Source of the DNA: Tetrapyrgos nigripes
Taxonomy: Eukaryota; Basidiomycota; Agaricomycetes; Agaricales; Campanellaceae
Length of the DNA: 64,000 nt
Assembly (NCBI GenBank): GCA_013368315.1
Contig: JAACJM010000153.1
Location: forward strand, 1 to 64,000
Direction of reading: 5' to 3'
Shown here: positions 34,188-46,489 of the stretch, one piece after another
Layout of the letters: each line of letters starts with the position of its first letter
How positions within the stretch are numbered: the stretch's first letter is position 1
Made by a program: the position numbers and the translations under genes
The notes under the pieces: generated by a model
Told to the model about the DNA's origin: nothing
The model's database searches: none
Seen by the model: only the letters and a program-made list of their open reading frames with translations

Positions 34188-34196
34188 TATAAAAGA
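34188..34196 (+). promoter_or_regulatory. TATA box of the secreted-protein gene
   Basis: CTATAAAAG lies about 65 bp upstream of the ATG at 34258, a normal spacing for a fungal core promoter with a short leader. Confidence 0.55.
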
Positions 34197-34257
34197 ACCA
34201 GTCGGAGGATGAACTACTATAGCCAGCCAACTGGTCAGTACTCGAACAGCCCCAGCA

Positions 34258-35086
34258 ATGCTCTTCACCACTGCCCTCTTCTTCGCATTTGCACTTCTGC
34301 TACCAGCCGCCTCTGCTGCAGCACCACCTCCTTCACTCCGTCATAGCTGTGGGTCTGACGCCCGAGTGATCGAAGAGAAAACTTTCGTGCATGAAAGCAA
34401 GGAGATCAAGCTAGTCACCAAGTCATGCCCTGGCTTTGCAGGACTGAGGAATGTAACAGCTTCCTCCGGGAACGCTGTAGAGAAGCGTCAGATCTCACAA
34501 TGCAGCAACTTCTGTAAGTCCGTCTCGACATTTTCTTTGGCGATAGTTCCTTGTTTACTTACCTAAAACTTTTTTCCTCGACTTTGCAGGCTTGGACATC
34601 GCCTGCGACCCAACTGACCCCCAGCCCGTGTCCACCGATTGCAATGTCCTTACGAACTTCCTCATTGGCCTCGGAGAAACCGTTGCTGTACCCCCGCAAG
34701 GGGTGATTGAAGCTACCAGCGGGACATGTTTCTACGATTACGCCAATTTCGATACCATCGAGTATGATGTGTGCACTAGCGGATTTGTACGTTGCAATTT
34801 CGGATGCCATTGACATTGTTATTGGTTTGATAGTGATAGTCTGAGCTAACGTTCTGAACTTTTCTGTCTTTCCTACGTTTCTACGTATACAGGGCCGATC
34901 GGCACAGGATGCCATGACTGACTGCCTCCTCATTGCCCCTCCAGTTGGTACAATCACAGCTGCATTTTGTCTCCCCGAGCCCCAAGAAGGGCCAGGGAAT
35001 GACTATGCTATTGAGTAAGTGTACTCAGCTCCTACCGGCGGCATCCTCATGCTCAAAATGTTTTTTGTAGAATCGGTCATGTTTAA
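34258..35086 (+). CDS. Small secreted cysteine-containing protein
   Basis: A 196-residue product from four exons: 34258-34513, 34590-34786, 34893-35014 and 35071-35086. All junctions are GT-AG with GTAAGT-type donors and keep frame. The N-terminus is a clear signal peptide (MLFTTALFFAFALLLPAASA). The mature part carries EKRQISQCSNFC, which includes a Kex2-like KR, then DIACDPTDPQPVSTDCNVL and a Cys-bearing segment TSGTCFYDY...YDVCTSGF, with later single Cys in MTDCLL and AFCLPEP. It resembles the diffuse group of secreted mushroom proteins of unknown function with PxxxDCxVL patterns. A truncated relative follows about 370 bp downstream. The TATA box and short leader suggest strong, regulated expression, which is inference. 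Confidence 0.72.
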
Positions 35087-35459
35087 GTGTAGCAAGAAGG
35101 TTCTTTATGTACAGTAAATTTACTTAGCATAATTTCATTGAACCCGGCAGCCGATGTGAATGATTTAGCCTCCGTTTACAAGGCAGTCCTCTCGGCCAGG
35201 AGTCGATAATGTTAAAGTCAAAAGCATGAATTGTCTCTAAAGGTCCATTCCAGGTTTGGCTCTTCTTGCATCCCAGGACCTAACGTCTTGATCTTCCATC
35301 TGTCCATCATTTCCTTCAGGACGGTAAGGCACTGGGTGCCCATGACTATATTTCCCTCAGGCAATAAGCAGGTTGGTCAAAAAAGATCACTCTGATTTTC
35401 TGACATAAATCGAACCAATCGACGTCTGACCTACTGCTCAGTTTCGAACGACGTCCACA

Positions 35460-35639
35460 ATGCTCTTCATCACTGCCATCTTCGCATTCGCGCTTCTGTT
35501 ACCAACTGCCTCAGCCGGGGTGGCTCCTTCACTACATAATAGCTGTTTCGTAGAACCGGTCAGGTTCCCCTCAAGGTTCCCCCAAGCTGATCTGCGAATC
35601 AGCCAGTTATATACTGTACATATAGCCAATGGCTGTTAA
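35460..35639 (+). pseudogene. Truncated tandem copy of the secreted-protein gene
   Basis: The frame gives 59 residues. The first 30 (MLFITAIFAFALLLPTASAG, then APSLH-NSC) closely follow the signal peptide and start of the protein at 34258; the rest is unrelated and stops early. The upstream flank is also copied: a GTAAGGCACT...TTCCCTCAGGCA block occurs at 34099-34143 and again at 35325-35364. This shows a direct tandem duplication followed by loss of the second copy's body. Confidence 0.75.
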
Positions 35640-35753
35640 ATACAAAATCGATCTGATTCCAATGAACAACACTCAGAATCATGACAAGGATACGCGAATT
35701 CATGGGCTTTTACAGCTGTCTGCAGCAGTATACCTTCCGTACTGATTCCATTG

Positions 35754-38035
35754 CTACTGCGGTACCGTCCTGAGCGCCTGCTTCGCTTGTTCAGCACTCA
35801 ACCCAAAACCCATCAATGCTAGCTCCTTCTGTCCCTCATAGAAGGCCATTTCATAGTCTGCGTCGACCTTTTGATCACGGTCTTCGGTCGCTTCCTTGGA
35901 ATGCAAAAGTCCTTCTGCCACCGAATATAGATTGTCAGTTCCAATGATGCGCCAAGAACATTGAATGTACAATACCAGGATCTTCTTCCAGCTGCCTCGT
36001 CACAATGTACTGTATGTTTCTGTAAGGCCTACGGAATCCCGCCAGAAATAGCTTTTGCGTATGAGCGAGTTCTTGGGGATCCCAAAGCCAAGGCTCTTTT
36101 GTGATGAGTTTGCGTGCATCCTCGAGAGTCATCACTTCTCGTCGCATTGGACCTGAATGGTACTGATGGACATGGACAAGGGGTTCGTACGGGGAGACTG
36201 AAGGGTGGGCCTCTCGGTATTTTCTCTCGTCCGACGGTGCATCCTTTTCGTGGTCATGTATACCTCGTTCAACGAGGAACATCCTGAAAATTTTCTCGCG
36301 ATCATCCAAAGGCTGAGCCAATCCATCTAGTCGAGGGAAAATATAACATTGGCGTCGAGCATCAATGTGGAAGGTAATTTGGACACATACAATTACGAAG
36401 GTAGAATGCAATGAAACACTGTTTTGCTGTATGGGAGGGACCACCTTTTGAGTTCTTTTGGCATTTCTCGCTGCAAAAACAAGCGATCCGACACTGGGAA
36501 CAGCGATACACTTTCATAGGGACATGGGTGCTGCCACACTGTGGACACTAGGTCAAAATATCAACCTGAATACGACTGAACAATACAAGAAACATACGCA
36601 CTGGACTGTTCTGATATATCTGCTTCCATGCATCCTTCAGCAGAAAGCGCTCTTCCACCAGTTTTTCTAAGCTGCAACCATCTAGACTTGACCTGTTTTT
36701 GAGAATCCTCAACAAACTTCTTGTAGTAACCCTTCTTCCCGATCTCCCGCCAAGATTTGGATAATGCTCTCAAAACACAGAGAGTTGTCGATTCTGCGGC
36801 GATACTATCCATAAGCTGAAAGTAAAGAGCTTGTACACCGCGAATGTGAAGTGACGCATCCTCGGGAAAGAGTAGAGGCACGGCTCGCAGCATCAAAAGT
36901 AACAACCGATTTTGAAGTGCACTCCCGACGACTGCATGTCCTCTAGAATGGAAAGTTTGATCTATATATACAATGCAATATGTGATGGCGCCCAGCAGGT
37001 CGCGAAGCTCATACTCGTCTTTGGTACGAAACAAAATGAGTTTCTGGAACAGAGCTATGCTCCAATAGACTGAGTGATGAGCTACAGCAGCACGTCGCAA
37101 TTTTCCAGAATAGCTGATGGCTGTGTTAAACACCGCAACGGCCGTATGAATATCCTCGATCGGAAGAGTGAACTCGACGCATGAAACCAGTCCTTGGATG
37201 ACCACAGAGATAAAGTTGACGTCTACCTGGTCGAAGCTTGCAAGGAAAACATCGTAATGAATGCGACTCCAGTCCGGGGAGGCGGGAATGCCCTGTAGAG
37301 CGGCATGGCAGTTTTTTGTCGTTTCATCAAAGACTCGGACCCGTGCAGTGCGAACGAATAGATTAATCATGAATGAAATGGTGCCAGGGATTTTGAGCAC
37401 GGAATCAGCGATTGCTCTGTAGTATGTAACAGAGCGTATGAGCTCAGAAGCGACGGAGAGTAATGAGTCGTGGAATTCTCTTGCTTCGCGGTTTAGGGCC
37501 TGAGATTTCGTGTAGATGCCGATGAGAACGGTCAGACATGATTGGATACGAGGCCAATTGTTGCATATGGACTTGGAAATCTTGTCTGTGACCACTCCTC
37601 CCTTTCGTAGACACTTTGCAATAGCCCCCAAAGAGGTTTTGGCGAGGACGTGTGACGAATCGGGAGGAGCGGATAGTAGGTCAACGGGTTCCGGAAGTTG
37701 CGGTGGGATATGACGCATGAAGATGGGAATGGTCTCCCAGAACTCGTGGCTAAATTGCACGACTTCTCCTAACTGTTCGATGGCCTTGTAAGATCCCCGC
37801 TTTGCGCTGGTCTTGAGAAGCTGCCATCAAAAACGAACAAATCTTGAGTTATTTTGATGAGGGGAAGAGAGTAACGGAAGTACTTCAAAGGACATCGATC
37901 AGCGTAGGAAGTGCAGAATGGTGGAATAAACTGAATGCAGCTCAGTCCACCGGATAAGTGGCACTGACAGTGGAAGTAGCGGAAAAGGGCCAACAGTGAA
38001 CACGTGTCATTGGCAAGGACTTCTATCTTTGGCAT
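35754..38035 (-). CDS. MYND-type zinc finger protein, Agaricomycete family
   Basis: Exons I can support: 37820-36594 (about 409 residues), 36547-36397, 36326-35976 and 35914-35754. The large exon is all-helical in appearance and contains the family blocks SAKRGSYKAIEQL, WETIPIFMRHIPPQ and AKTSLGAIAKCLRKG. The second has a MYND finger: CPQCGSTHVPMKVYRCSQC, then CFCSEKCQK and HTAKQC, with the Cys/His ladder complete. The third and fourth give DGLAQPLDDREKIFR and the C-terminus ALMGFGLSAEQAKQALRTV. The junction between the large exon and the MYND exon is unsettled: the well-formed donors GTGCGT and GTATGT shift the frame, and only a weak GTTTCT at 36593 keeps it. The first exon is probably the short frame starting at 38035 (MPKIEVLAND), but that is a guess. 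MYND fingers mediate protein contacts; the role of this family is unknown. Confidence 0.65.
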
Positions 38036-38472
38036 CCTCGGGCTTTGGCCGAGAACGCGCAGAGTAATAGTTCACGCATTGCGAAGACACTCCTGTTGCC
38101 ATGGGTCGTTCTGCAAAACTTAGAAATAGCTTTCTCGAACTCAAGGTACTTGAGTCGTCATCCTTCCAAGCCACTGGCATTACAAGTCCTTGAAATTTGT
38201 CAATCAAAAGTACGTAGTTCGCATGAGTAGTTAGTTCTCCTTAAAAGCAGGCCCAAGAGGCTTCGGATACGGTTGCCTCTGGAAATACGTAGCCGCATTG
38301 AGCAGGAAGAAGTCCGTATCCTTTCTGTCCCCCTGAAGAAACATCGTATGTGTGATCATATATACGAAAGGCTTTCCAGTGAATGCGGATACTCGTCAAA
38401 GAGATATTCAAGGCCTCGATGTTCTGGTCTGGTCGAGGTACCCTTCAAAGTGAAATAGAGAGAAAGGTACCA

Positions 38473-39038
38473 CTAGAAATACTCTTCACATGAGTAGCTT
38501 GCAGACGGACTCACTTTCCATTGATTGAGCATAGACTCTTCAGTCCTTTTCCCACTCTTACGACGTGAATTCATAATGGCAGCATCAACCTGTTCTGGGA
38601 GGAAAGGTACACTACTGTTTACACTAGAACCTCCCACCTCATTCTCATCACTATCGCTCTCGCTACCTCCCTCTTCGTCTTCTCGTGTCTGTCCAACTGA
38701 TGTACCACTATATCCCTCTTCAAAAGACCCTTCAAGTATACGCGCCTGAGTTTGTCCCACAAATGAAAGGTATCAAAACAAATTTGAATACCTTGACCAA
38801 TTCTCTTGACATATATGAAGAATCCCCGACTCCGGACCGAAGGGACAGGAGGAGGGACGTGTCCCACCGATCGATCAACAAATTCGGGTTCTGAAATTTT
38901 AAACGGCGATTTCCGCAATGAGGTCATTGCCTTCTTCATGTCTTCGTCTCGCTGCCAATGCTTGCCCATTGTTTTTTTGTTCCAGCGTTGTCTGAGCCTT
39001 AACAACGTTTGCCTGCTATAGATCTTCTCCATCTTCAT
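38473..39038 (-). CDS. Hypothetical, possibly from a recombinase-type element
   Basis: Two overlapping minus-strand frames look protein-like. 39038-38870 begins MKMEKIYSRQTLLRLRQRW and continues KKTMGKHWQRDEDMKKA. 38760-38516 reads an acidic linker (TREDEEGGSESDSDENE) into FLPEQVDAAIMNSRRKSGKR and then a GTGAGT donor. The last block resembles the start of the core-binding region in tyrosine-recombinase-like (Crypton-type) genes of mushrooms, but no catalytic R..HxxR..Y region follows. It may be a fragment. Splicing between the two frames is not clear. Confidence 0.3.
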
Positions 39039-40510
39039 CAGCGTGCTGACCGTAATTTGACTTTACTGCACCCAAAAAGCAATCAGAAGTGTTGGGAGCT
39101 CACTTCATCGCCAATTTCCTCGCTGAAAAGCTCGCTCTTGCTGAGAACTCGTCTACAGTTACTTCCTCTGTGCATGAGTATCAATTCAAGTATCAAATAA
39201 TGGACCGTGAACTTGGTGAGAGCTTCTGTCATGTTCTCGGCGAAAAGTATTATATTTGATGGCTTCCCTCGGTTGCCGTCAATCGCTCAAAGGCTTCAAA
39301 CATTGGCTAAGGACGCCTGCCGCTGTGGATCTCATAGTCCGTTGTTTTAATTCTCAATCATCTCAATTCTTAGCTGAAGTTGTAATTTCTATTCCAGTGT
39401 CTGCCATAACGAAAAGGGATTTGACAGTTTGTACTAGGCTTCCAAGGAAGTTCTAACTCATTATCTGTTGTCTTTTCTCATTTTTTATTGCTCGATTGAG
39501 AATGTTATCTGCTCGGACATGCCGCTAGCGCTTCGAATTGGCTATCTACGAGCCTGAGTCACAGTTTCGGATCCAACGAGGTTCTCGCTCAACTGTTCTT
39601 ATTCTGTAGGCCTGAAAGCTGTGTTTCTATGTTTGAAGGTGAAGATCATGTAACCGTGGTTGAAGAAACTATGGCCGGTGTATTTGGCACTGTCGTTGAT
39701 GTCATTTTTTCCCATCCAGAAGTTCATTCCGACTCTGGATGTAAACAAGAAACCTCACAAAACCTAATTCTTGATGCGATTGATTTGTATCGACTGCAGT
39801 TTTTGGAGGAAAGAGATTGGTGAACCTGCAACTTGCACTGGCAGGAAGGCTGCTTGCATGAGTGGAAATGTTTTCGGAGCTACGCTGGACCCGAACCTCA
39901 ACTCAACTGCTGCTGAGTTTGGCAATTGGGCATACAACGGAGTCGGGGACTGGCGCATAAGTTGCGCCGCTAAGAATTCTATTAAGGTTTCGAGTTTTTT
40001 TCGAACGACCGGCGGAGTTTGAAAAGAACGGCTGGGTCCGAGCCTAGGTTTCCTCCTACTGCGACTATTACACTTGCCTCAAGGCTCTCACAGATATGAT
40101 CTATCTATCAGGGAATATATGAAAGAAGATAGACGCCATAAGGTATGAGAAGTGTGATCTAGAACCGAGGTAGTGGAAATAATGATGAAATATAGAAGGA
40201 CAGGCACGACCCGTGACACAATGCTTGCCTCCGCAGCTATTCACCTCAGGAGCTGTACTCTGCCACCTGTGTATAATTAATACTTGAATCCGTGTATGGA
40301 TGTCTGCGCCTTGCCCGAAAGGCCACCCGAGTTGTTATTCATTATTTTTCCAATGACACCAAAACGTTCTGAATTAGAAAAACGCCAATTGACGCCAACT
40401 GAGGTTTGCAATTGATTCAGATTCTCAAGTGCGCCCAGTAATAAATTGAGATCGAATCAATGCTTCGGCTCTTGCTACATTGGGCTTTAGGCGCTAGACG
40501 GTAGACCCCT
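39039..40510. other. Gene-free stretch
   Basis: Only short frames occur, none with recognisable content. The sequence has mixed AT-rich and unique character, with no inverted-repeat pair that I noticed. Confidence 0.4.
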
Positions 40511-40512
40511 CG

Positions 40513-40520
40513 TATAAATA
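40513..40520 (+). promoter_or_regulatory. TATA box of the membrane-protein gene
   Basis: TATAAATA lies 77 bp before the ATG at 40590. Confidence 0.55.
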
Positions 40521-40589
40521 GTAGATGTAGTCTTCTAGCCTCCTGCTGTTTTCGGGCCGCTATCCTCAGATATTCACTGAATCCCCGGG

Positions 40590-42366
40590 ATGACGAGTCA
40601 ATCCGATTATTACCAACCTTTCAGCGTAAGCTTCCTCCGTTGGAATCAAATCCTAGCCTATTTAATAAACGCGAATCTATCAGTCAAGTCAACCTATCCT
40701 CCTCCCCCCGGTCTCTGATTCGGTCCGTTCATCGTTTCATCTATCTTTATTCTCTCTGCTTATTGTCTCTGTTTGAAGAGCGTCGACTCATCTTCAGTTC
40801 GCTGGGCCGACAAAATACGTCCTTGGATAACTGGGGCTACAACTGATGACATCGTTGAAGCTGATCCCGATATAGTACAAGCATACCAGCAACGATGGCA
40901 GCTCAAATGGAACTATTTTTCAGATGCTGCCCCCCAAGAGATGCAAAAGCAGCTCGAAACGGTTATCGAAATGGATACGAAAGAAATGAAGAATCGAGTC
41001 GATTGGCTGGTGAGTGGAGAGCTTATTTTTTGAACGTTGGATTTTTGTTCAATCATTGGTTATAGTCAAAAGAATTTGAGCGGTTAATTGATCAATTCAC
41101 TGAGCTTGATCTCGTGAGAGTTCATTTTTCATAAGACCATCGCCCTAATATAATACTCTCCAAAGACTCAAGCTCAGGCTGAACTGACTACTGGGCGTGT
41201 TTTCGCAGTTTCTTTGATAGAGGAATCTATGCATATACAGGTACGCTCTTTTTTCTTTTTTATCAAAATTCTTTCGAAGTCTGAGTATATCTCGTAAGAT
41301 TAACTCGAACTTAGACGGAGCGAGACAATCGGTCAGTCTCTGTTAATTTTCATTCAAATGCGATGTTCAATGTTCCTAGCTAAAAAATGCAGAAATCGTC
41401 TATCAGTTCACCCTGCAATCATTCACATTCATTGTCGCACTTCATCGACGTTACCGTCTCGGCAATAATACTCGTAGTCTGGTGAGATTTCTTTTTCGTT
41501 AGTTATTCAAAGTCATCCAATCCTTTTGGAATTTTCAGCATCTTGATACACAGGGAAATCTAGTTACTAGCCGGCAGGTCGATGAAACTAGGAGCTCCCA
41601 AGAGCATTTTTACCCGTTGACTCCCAATGGAAATGAGGTTCCAATGGAGAGTATGTCCTCCGCTCATCCAATGCAAATGCCGAACGTTTCCCCGGAGTTC
41701 CCACAGCCTCATACATCTACTTCCCATATTCCACAAAGCCAAAACTTACAAATTATCCACCACTATCCTCCTGAGCTGGTTACACCACACGGAACATCCA
41801 GCGCTACAATGCTACCAAACATTAATCAAAATCAATTAGCCCAACAAAGTGTCAAATCGTCACACAAGTAAGCAAGAATCATGATTCATTTATATATTTA
41901 CGTCTTAAACCAATCATTGATCACCAGAACCTCAATTGCTGCTCTTCTCACAATAGGATTTTTCGGAGCGTCAATCACCTGGTCTACAGTATTCTCTGGA
42001 ACAAGAGGAAATATGGCTCTTATTTCCTGGTCAGCTTCCACATTCATTACTTCCAGCGTGTGTGCAGCGTCTGCTAGTGTGCTCGTGACAAGCGAGGAGG
42101 AAATTGTTGAAAAGCACTCGGAGGTCCGTTGGGTGGTTAGAATTCTCAGTCGAGTTTCATCTCTTCACATTTTTGCTGGTCTACTGCTACTCAGTGTTAC
42201 AATACTTACTTTAGATCCTGAAGAAGATAGTGTTGTAAGTTCACACCGACATCGAGACTGGGCTATAATATCTGCAGGTATTTACTCGTTGATCATCAGT
42301 TTCGTCGCGGTCTCTGTTTCTGTTGCGGTATGGCATAGATTTACACGCAGACAATGGTTTTACTAG
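40590..42366 (+). CDS. Four-pass membrane protein, uncharacterised
   Basis: Assembled from eight exons: 40590-40625, 40779-41009, 41066-41113, 41166-41240, 41315-41335, 41380-41481, 41539-41867 and 41928-42366, giving 426 residues in one frame. The N-terminal half is soluble and charged (RWADKIRPWI, IVQAYQQRWQLKW, EMQKQLETVIEMD) and likely helical. The middle is a Pro/Gln/His/Ser-rich linker (HPMQMPNVSPEFPQPH). The C-terminal third has four hydrophobic segments: IAALLTIGFFGASITWSTVF, ALISWSASTFITSSVCAASA, LHIFAGLLLLSVTILTL and AIISAGIYSLIISFVAVSVS. The first intron is long (153 nt) and could hide another small exon; the intron at 41336 is short (44 nt). A possible intron inside the last exon (42236-42278) is not required. 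I do not recognise a domain. Mushroom genomes carry many proteins of this layout. Confidence 0.65.
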
Positions 42367-42921
42367 AACTAATGATTAGGGTTTACTTACCTTGAGCTGT
42401 GATATGAATTTTCCGTGACTCCTCACCCCGTTTGCACTTCGTCAATGCATCCCCTGGCTCCTGACCCAAACCGCACACTAATTTCATATGTCCGCTCTGA
42501 CAGGCGAATCTTTTCAGGGATTAGACACCGACATGTTTGCATGCAGAATCCTCGTCCTCTGGATAGCGAAGTTACGAGTCCTCATCCAATGAGGATTCGT
42601 TCTTTATTCGACCTGAAATGTTCAGTTAAGTAGGTTCAAGCCTTTGATTGGTTAGATTTATTTGTTTTACGATGTTTACGTCGCTTTCTGACACCTCGCT
42701 TCCTGCACTTTTCCCAACTTGAAGTCGCTGTACATGCAACCTGGATCTAGCGGAAAGCTAAGAGACTTTCCGCGTTCTTAAAGAGGTCGGATTGCGAGAT
42801 TACAAGACTAGTTTTGTAGAAACTCCCTCTTTCCGAAGACGAAGTTTTCATCCTGGAATCACTTCCCTCAGTCATCGATCTGGCTATCTACGATCACAGT
42901 GGATACTATCAACATCATATC

Positions 42922-43287
42922 ATGTCGCCAAAACTCCTCCAGCGTCTTAACGCTACCAATTACCATCTTTCCAGGCTCGACAATGCCAATAATGTGTCCA
43001 ATTCCAATTCGGAACTTTTACCTCAGCCATCGTCGTCTGTGTCTGCGCCGCAAATTCTTCCCTTATCCCCCAAGCTCACTACAATCTCATTTAAATGTGC
43101 ATTTATCACCGATGCTCTCCAATTTGACGAGGATGCATTCGGAGACATGATTACCTCCCAGACATGTCCTACAGTTCCAGCTTACCTAGAAGGAACAGCG
43201 ACTTGGCGGGGCAAGTTGGGCGACGTAGAATGTCCCCGCTCCGTGTATACTTACGTGAAATGCCTGAAGATACGTTGGGCAGTGTAG
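42922..43287 (+). CDS. Small hypothetical protein
   Basis: A 121-residue open frame with a Ser/Pro/Leu-rich first half and a second half (YLEGTATWRGKLGDVECPRS) of more protein-like composition. It has no recognised domain, signal peptide or membrane helix. It may be a chance frame or one exon of a larger gene. Confidence 0.25.
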   Translation: MSPKLLQRLNATNYHLSRLDNANNVSNSNSELLPQPSSSVSAPQILPLSPKLTTISFKCAFITDALQFDEDAFGDMITSQTCPTVPAYLEGTATWRGKLGDVECPRSVYTYVKCLKIRWAV

Positions 43288-43959
43288 ATGAGGGATTCCG
43301 GACCGCGTAAATGGGGAGGGTTTAGTGCTGATCATTTTCTTCGAGTTCTTCCCTGATTGTTGGTTTTGTTGAGTTTGAGAGCACACGATTTTGTGTTCAC
43401 GGCACACTATTGCTCTTTATGTACCTGTATGATAAATGTAGACATGTATTCTCTGGGTCGAATCTCAGTGCACACTGGGGAACGAGACAGACAAGGAAGG
43501 GAAAGGACGATGTCCATGAGATAGAAAATGACGAGGACAGATTTAAACAATGATGGGAACAATGCAGGGACGAGGGGACGAAGAAACCGACAGGAACGTG
43601 AACTAGGACGAGTAGTATTTTGATGTCGACGACGGCGACAACGATAAGGGCGACTACAACCCTGTTGACCCCTCATCTAACTCCAACGGGCCTGATCCCC
43701 TCTCCATTGCTGCAAAAGTCAAAAGTCAAAGCCAAATATCATCCGTCATCCCACCGGTCCACACCCATCGCTATGGTTCACACTCCACCATATACCCGGG
43801 CCTGACTGAAGATTCCCATTCCCATCAACGCATCCAAACCAAACATAAAATTGCCCAAATCCAAATCCAACTCACATCCCCGCACGCACACCACGAAACG
43901 TAGATCGGACTGACTGACCCGATCAATGCAGGCGATAGTCATAGACCCGTAGACCCGAA

Positions 43960-45180
43960 GAACCGGTATTGGACAAAAGATGAGGAAGAGCCTGGACAAA
44001 GTAAAAAGCAAAAAGATCGAGAGTAGGTTAGATAGCTTCTAGTCTGTGGAGAGAAATAAGACTTAACGGAAATAATAATAGAAATGAGAAATGGGATAGA
44101 GAAAGCAAGTCAAGGACGAAAGACGAAAGACGAAAGACGAAAGAAAGACCAGAGATAAGAGCAAAGGTCAGCCCCAACGCACAGCTGGCAACGGGAACAG
44201 GAACGGGACCGGGACGATGAGGATGAAGATAGAAGACGAGAAAGATGAGAAAGATGATAAAAAAAGAATGTAACACACTTGCTTGCCCAAACGAAACGAC
44301 CCCCAAACGCCTCCAGTACCAACAAATCTCGCTGAGAGACTAGAGTCAGAAAGTCACAGGCTCTATAATTTGCAGTTGGTTTTGCCGTTTTCGAGGAACG
44401 TGATTCGGAAATTCCTAACGGCAGCGAGTAGAGGGAATAAAGGGATATGTATATCCGAAGCCGCGGTGGTGAAGAGTGAGGAGGAGGGGATGCGGTAGGA
44501 GAGCAGAGCTAGAAGAGTGAGGTGGTTAGTGTACGCCGTGGACAACGAGAACAATGAGAATGATAGAAGATAGAAAGAACTGAAGAGTGACGAAACGGAA
44601 AAAGAAAAAGGGAGAGATGAGGAAGATACAACCAAAAAAAAGACTCTGAAGACACTCACCAGTTCTCCCCCGAACGACTGTCTCATTCCTTTCATCCCAT
44701 TCTTGCCCAATGCCCGTAAGAGGCCATCAATAGTCACCGCCCTTCATACATGGTTTTGATTAGGAAAGAAGGTTTGACGCCGTAGGGGACCCGAACAAAG
44801 GCATGTGCGGAAGAGTTGCTGATGGGGGGGTGGTTCTGAGTGTAACTGCATATGCGGATTTGACACGTGGGTGCTGGGACGAAGATGAAGAGACGTTGAG
44901 AATACCACGGACGACGGACGACGGATTATTTCGCACTGCAAAAGAGGTGGAGGTTTGAATGTAGAAGGAAAGTGGAGAGTGAGATTGATGAGCATGAGGA
45001 AGGAGAAGAAGAGAGGAAAGAGACAACGGAACGAGATAGGAAGAAGCGAAGAGGAATGGAAAGGATACGAGGAAAAGGAAAGGAAATGAAATAACCTGGT
45101 AGGCACTGGAGAAGTGGATGGGTGTTGGACGTCGAGCGAAAGTCGAGCGAAGCATAAAAAAAGTAGACTCGTAAGTACTC
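43960..45180. repeat. Dispersed repeat, copy A
   Basis: A purine-rich, CT-rich-on-the-other-strand stretch that matches 57.8-58.8 kb in several blocks in the same order: a GACGAAAGA run, GGGACCGGGACGATGAGGATGA, CACTTGCTTGCCCAAAC, GGTGGTTAGTGTACGCC and ACTCACCAGTTCTC. Its right end (44915-45075) also matches 26.9-27.1 kb. The Ser/Phe/Leu-rich frames on the minus strand are by-products of the composition. Confidence 0.65.
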
Positions 45181-45312
45181 CGTCAGACAAAGCGGAGTTT
45201 GAATTATTATTCCTACGACTACTCAATTACACTGGTCACCGAGTACAGAGGTTCTATGATTTACTCCTAATGCGACTATTACACTTGCCTCAAGGTTCTA
45301 TCAAAACGTCGT

Positions 45313-46489
45313 TCATTCCTGCATAAATCGTGGTCAAACACACGACCAAAAACAAACAGTAACCGGACTTACAATAGGTTCTCCACTATCAACAGCGAAA
45401 TCCAGCTCTTCTCCTTCATCATCGAGCTCGTCCCATGGAGCATACACTTCCTCAAGTCTAATGTCGTCTTCTCGTCAATAGAGTAAAAATAATAAACAGA
45501 AGAAAATGAACTGACACGTCTTCTTCACCATTCCCGGGCCTATCTCCACGAACCGCAATACCTACTCGTCCCCAGTTAACTTGCTTGAGCCCGTAAAGAG
45601 GGTAGAAGCTATATTTCCCATCGGGGTCGACGCCTTCCTTAATAAGCCCCTGGGCGTTGCTGGAATTCCACTTCACGTCAACGTTGCCGCCAACAGTGAC
45701 TGGTGCAGCAACCGGAATCGGAGCGTCTGTCTTCAACGACAGCTCAAAAACGTGGTCCTCTAGCACAGTTGAGATATTAGTTAATCAAAGTTGCAAATAC
45801 TTATCGAAAGACCAATCGACTCACTATTCCTCCCAAGATACAGACAAACCGCCGGGCAACTGACAACGTCCGTACAGACCACCCTATGCTTCAGCACCGA
45901 CTCAAATCTCTTCTCGAGCATTGTACCTGTTGGGAAGCCACGCATGGTACTGATTCGAGGGGCGAGGAGTACCAATAGCGCTCCTTTATTACTCTTGAAT
46001 TCCCATTTTCCTACAAATCCGACGTCCGCGATAGATGGACTAACACAGCGGTAAGTACAAGGCTGGAGGTTTTAGAACATGGATTTACATTCCAACATTA
46101 ACAGAAGGAGATATTGACACCTCCTTCACGCCTTTGGAGAGGTACTTCTCGAATTTGGTCGGGACTGTCGTTTGGACGGGGTAAGATTCCATCACAGGCT
46201 TCGTCTCTGCCAGCTCATAAAGGTTCCCCTCGACGAGAAATTCCCCAGTAGTTTGGTCAACGCGACCAAAGTCGCCTACCTATAACCATCAATCATTCAA
46301 AGTCAGCAATGGTACTGGTGGTGCGCACATGAGGATGAAGGAAACGAGTAAGTTTACCTTGACTTCTTTATTGACATCGATATTGGCCCATTTATTGTTG
46401 GTCACTTGAAGCAGGAGATCGATAAATTTGCGCGAGTCTTGATGGCCAAAAGCAAACATGACTATGAGGAGAGTGAGTTGCAGCCCCAT
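45313..46489 (-). CDS. Beta-rich protein of a mushroom-specific family, divergent partner of the protease
   Basis: Supported exons: 46489-46358, then 46279 to about 46092, about 46040 to 45828, about 45760 to 45524, and about 45466 to 45313; all join in frame with GT-AG sites. The product is about 270 residues. Blocks: MFAFGHQDSRKFIDLLLQVT, NKWANIDVNKEVKVGDFGRV, TTGEFLVEGNLYE, SIADVGFVGKWEF, KGALLVLLAPRIS, VVSCPAVCLYL, PIPVAAPVTVGGNVDVKW, FYPLYGLKQVNW, and an acidic tail YAPWDELDDEGEE. I recognise the pattern (W-x3-V-GDFG, EGN-Y, GALL-PR, FYPLYGLK) from many Agaricomycete proteins without an assigned function. Alternating beta composition and a small acidic C-tail would suit a pore-forming or membrane-acting effector, for example a gasdermin-like protein; that is hypothesis only. 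The start may instead be the second Met (46459). Its 5' end faces the caspase-like gene exactly 1 kb away. Confidence 0.65.
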
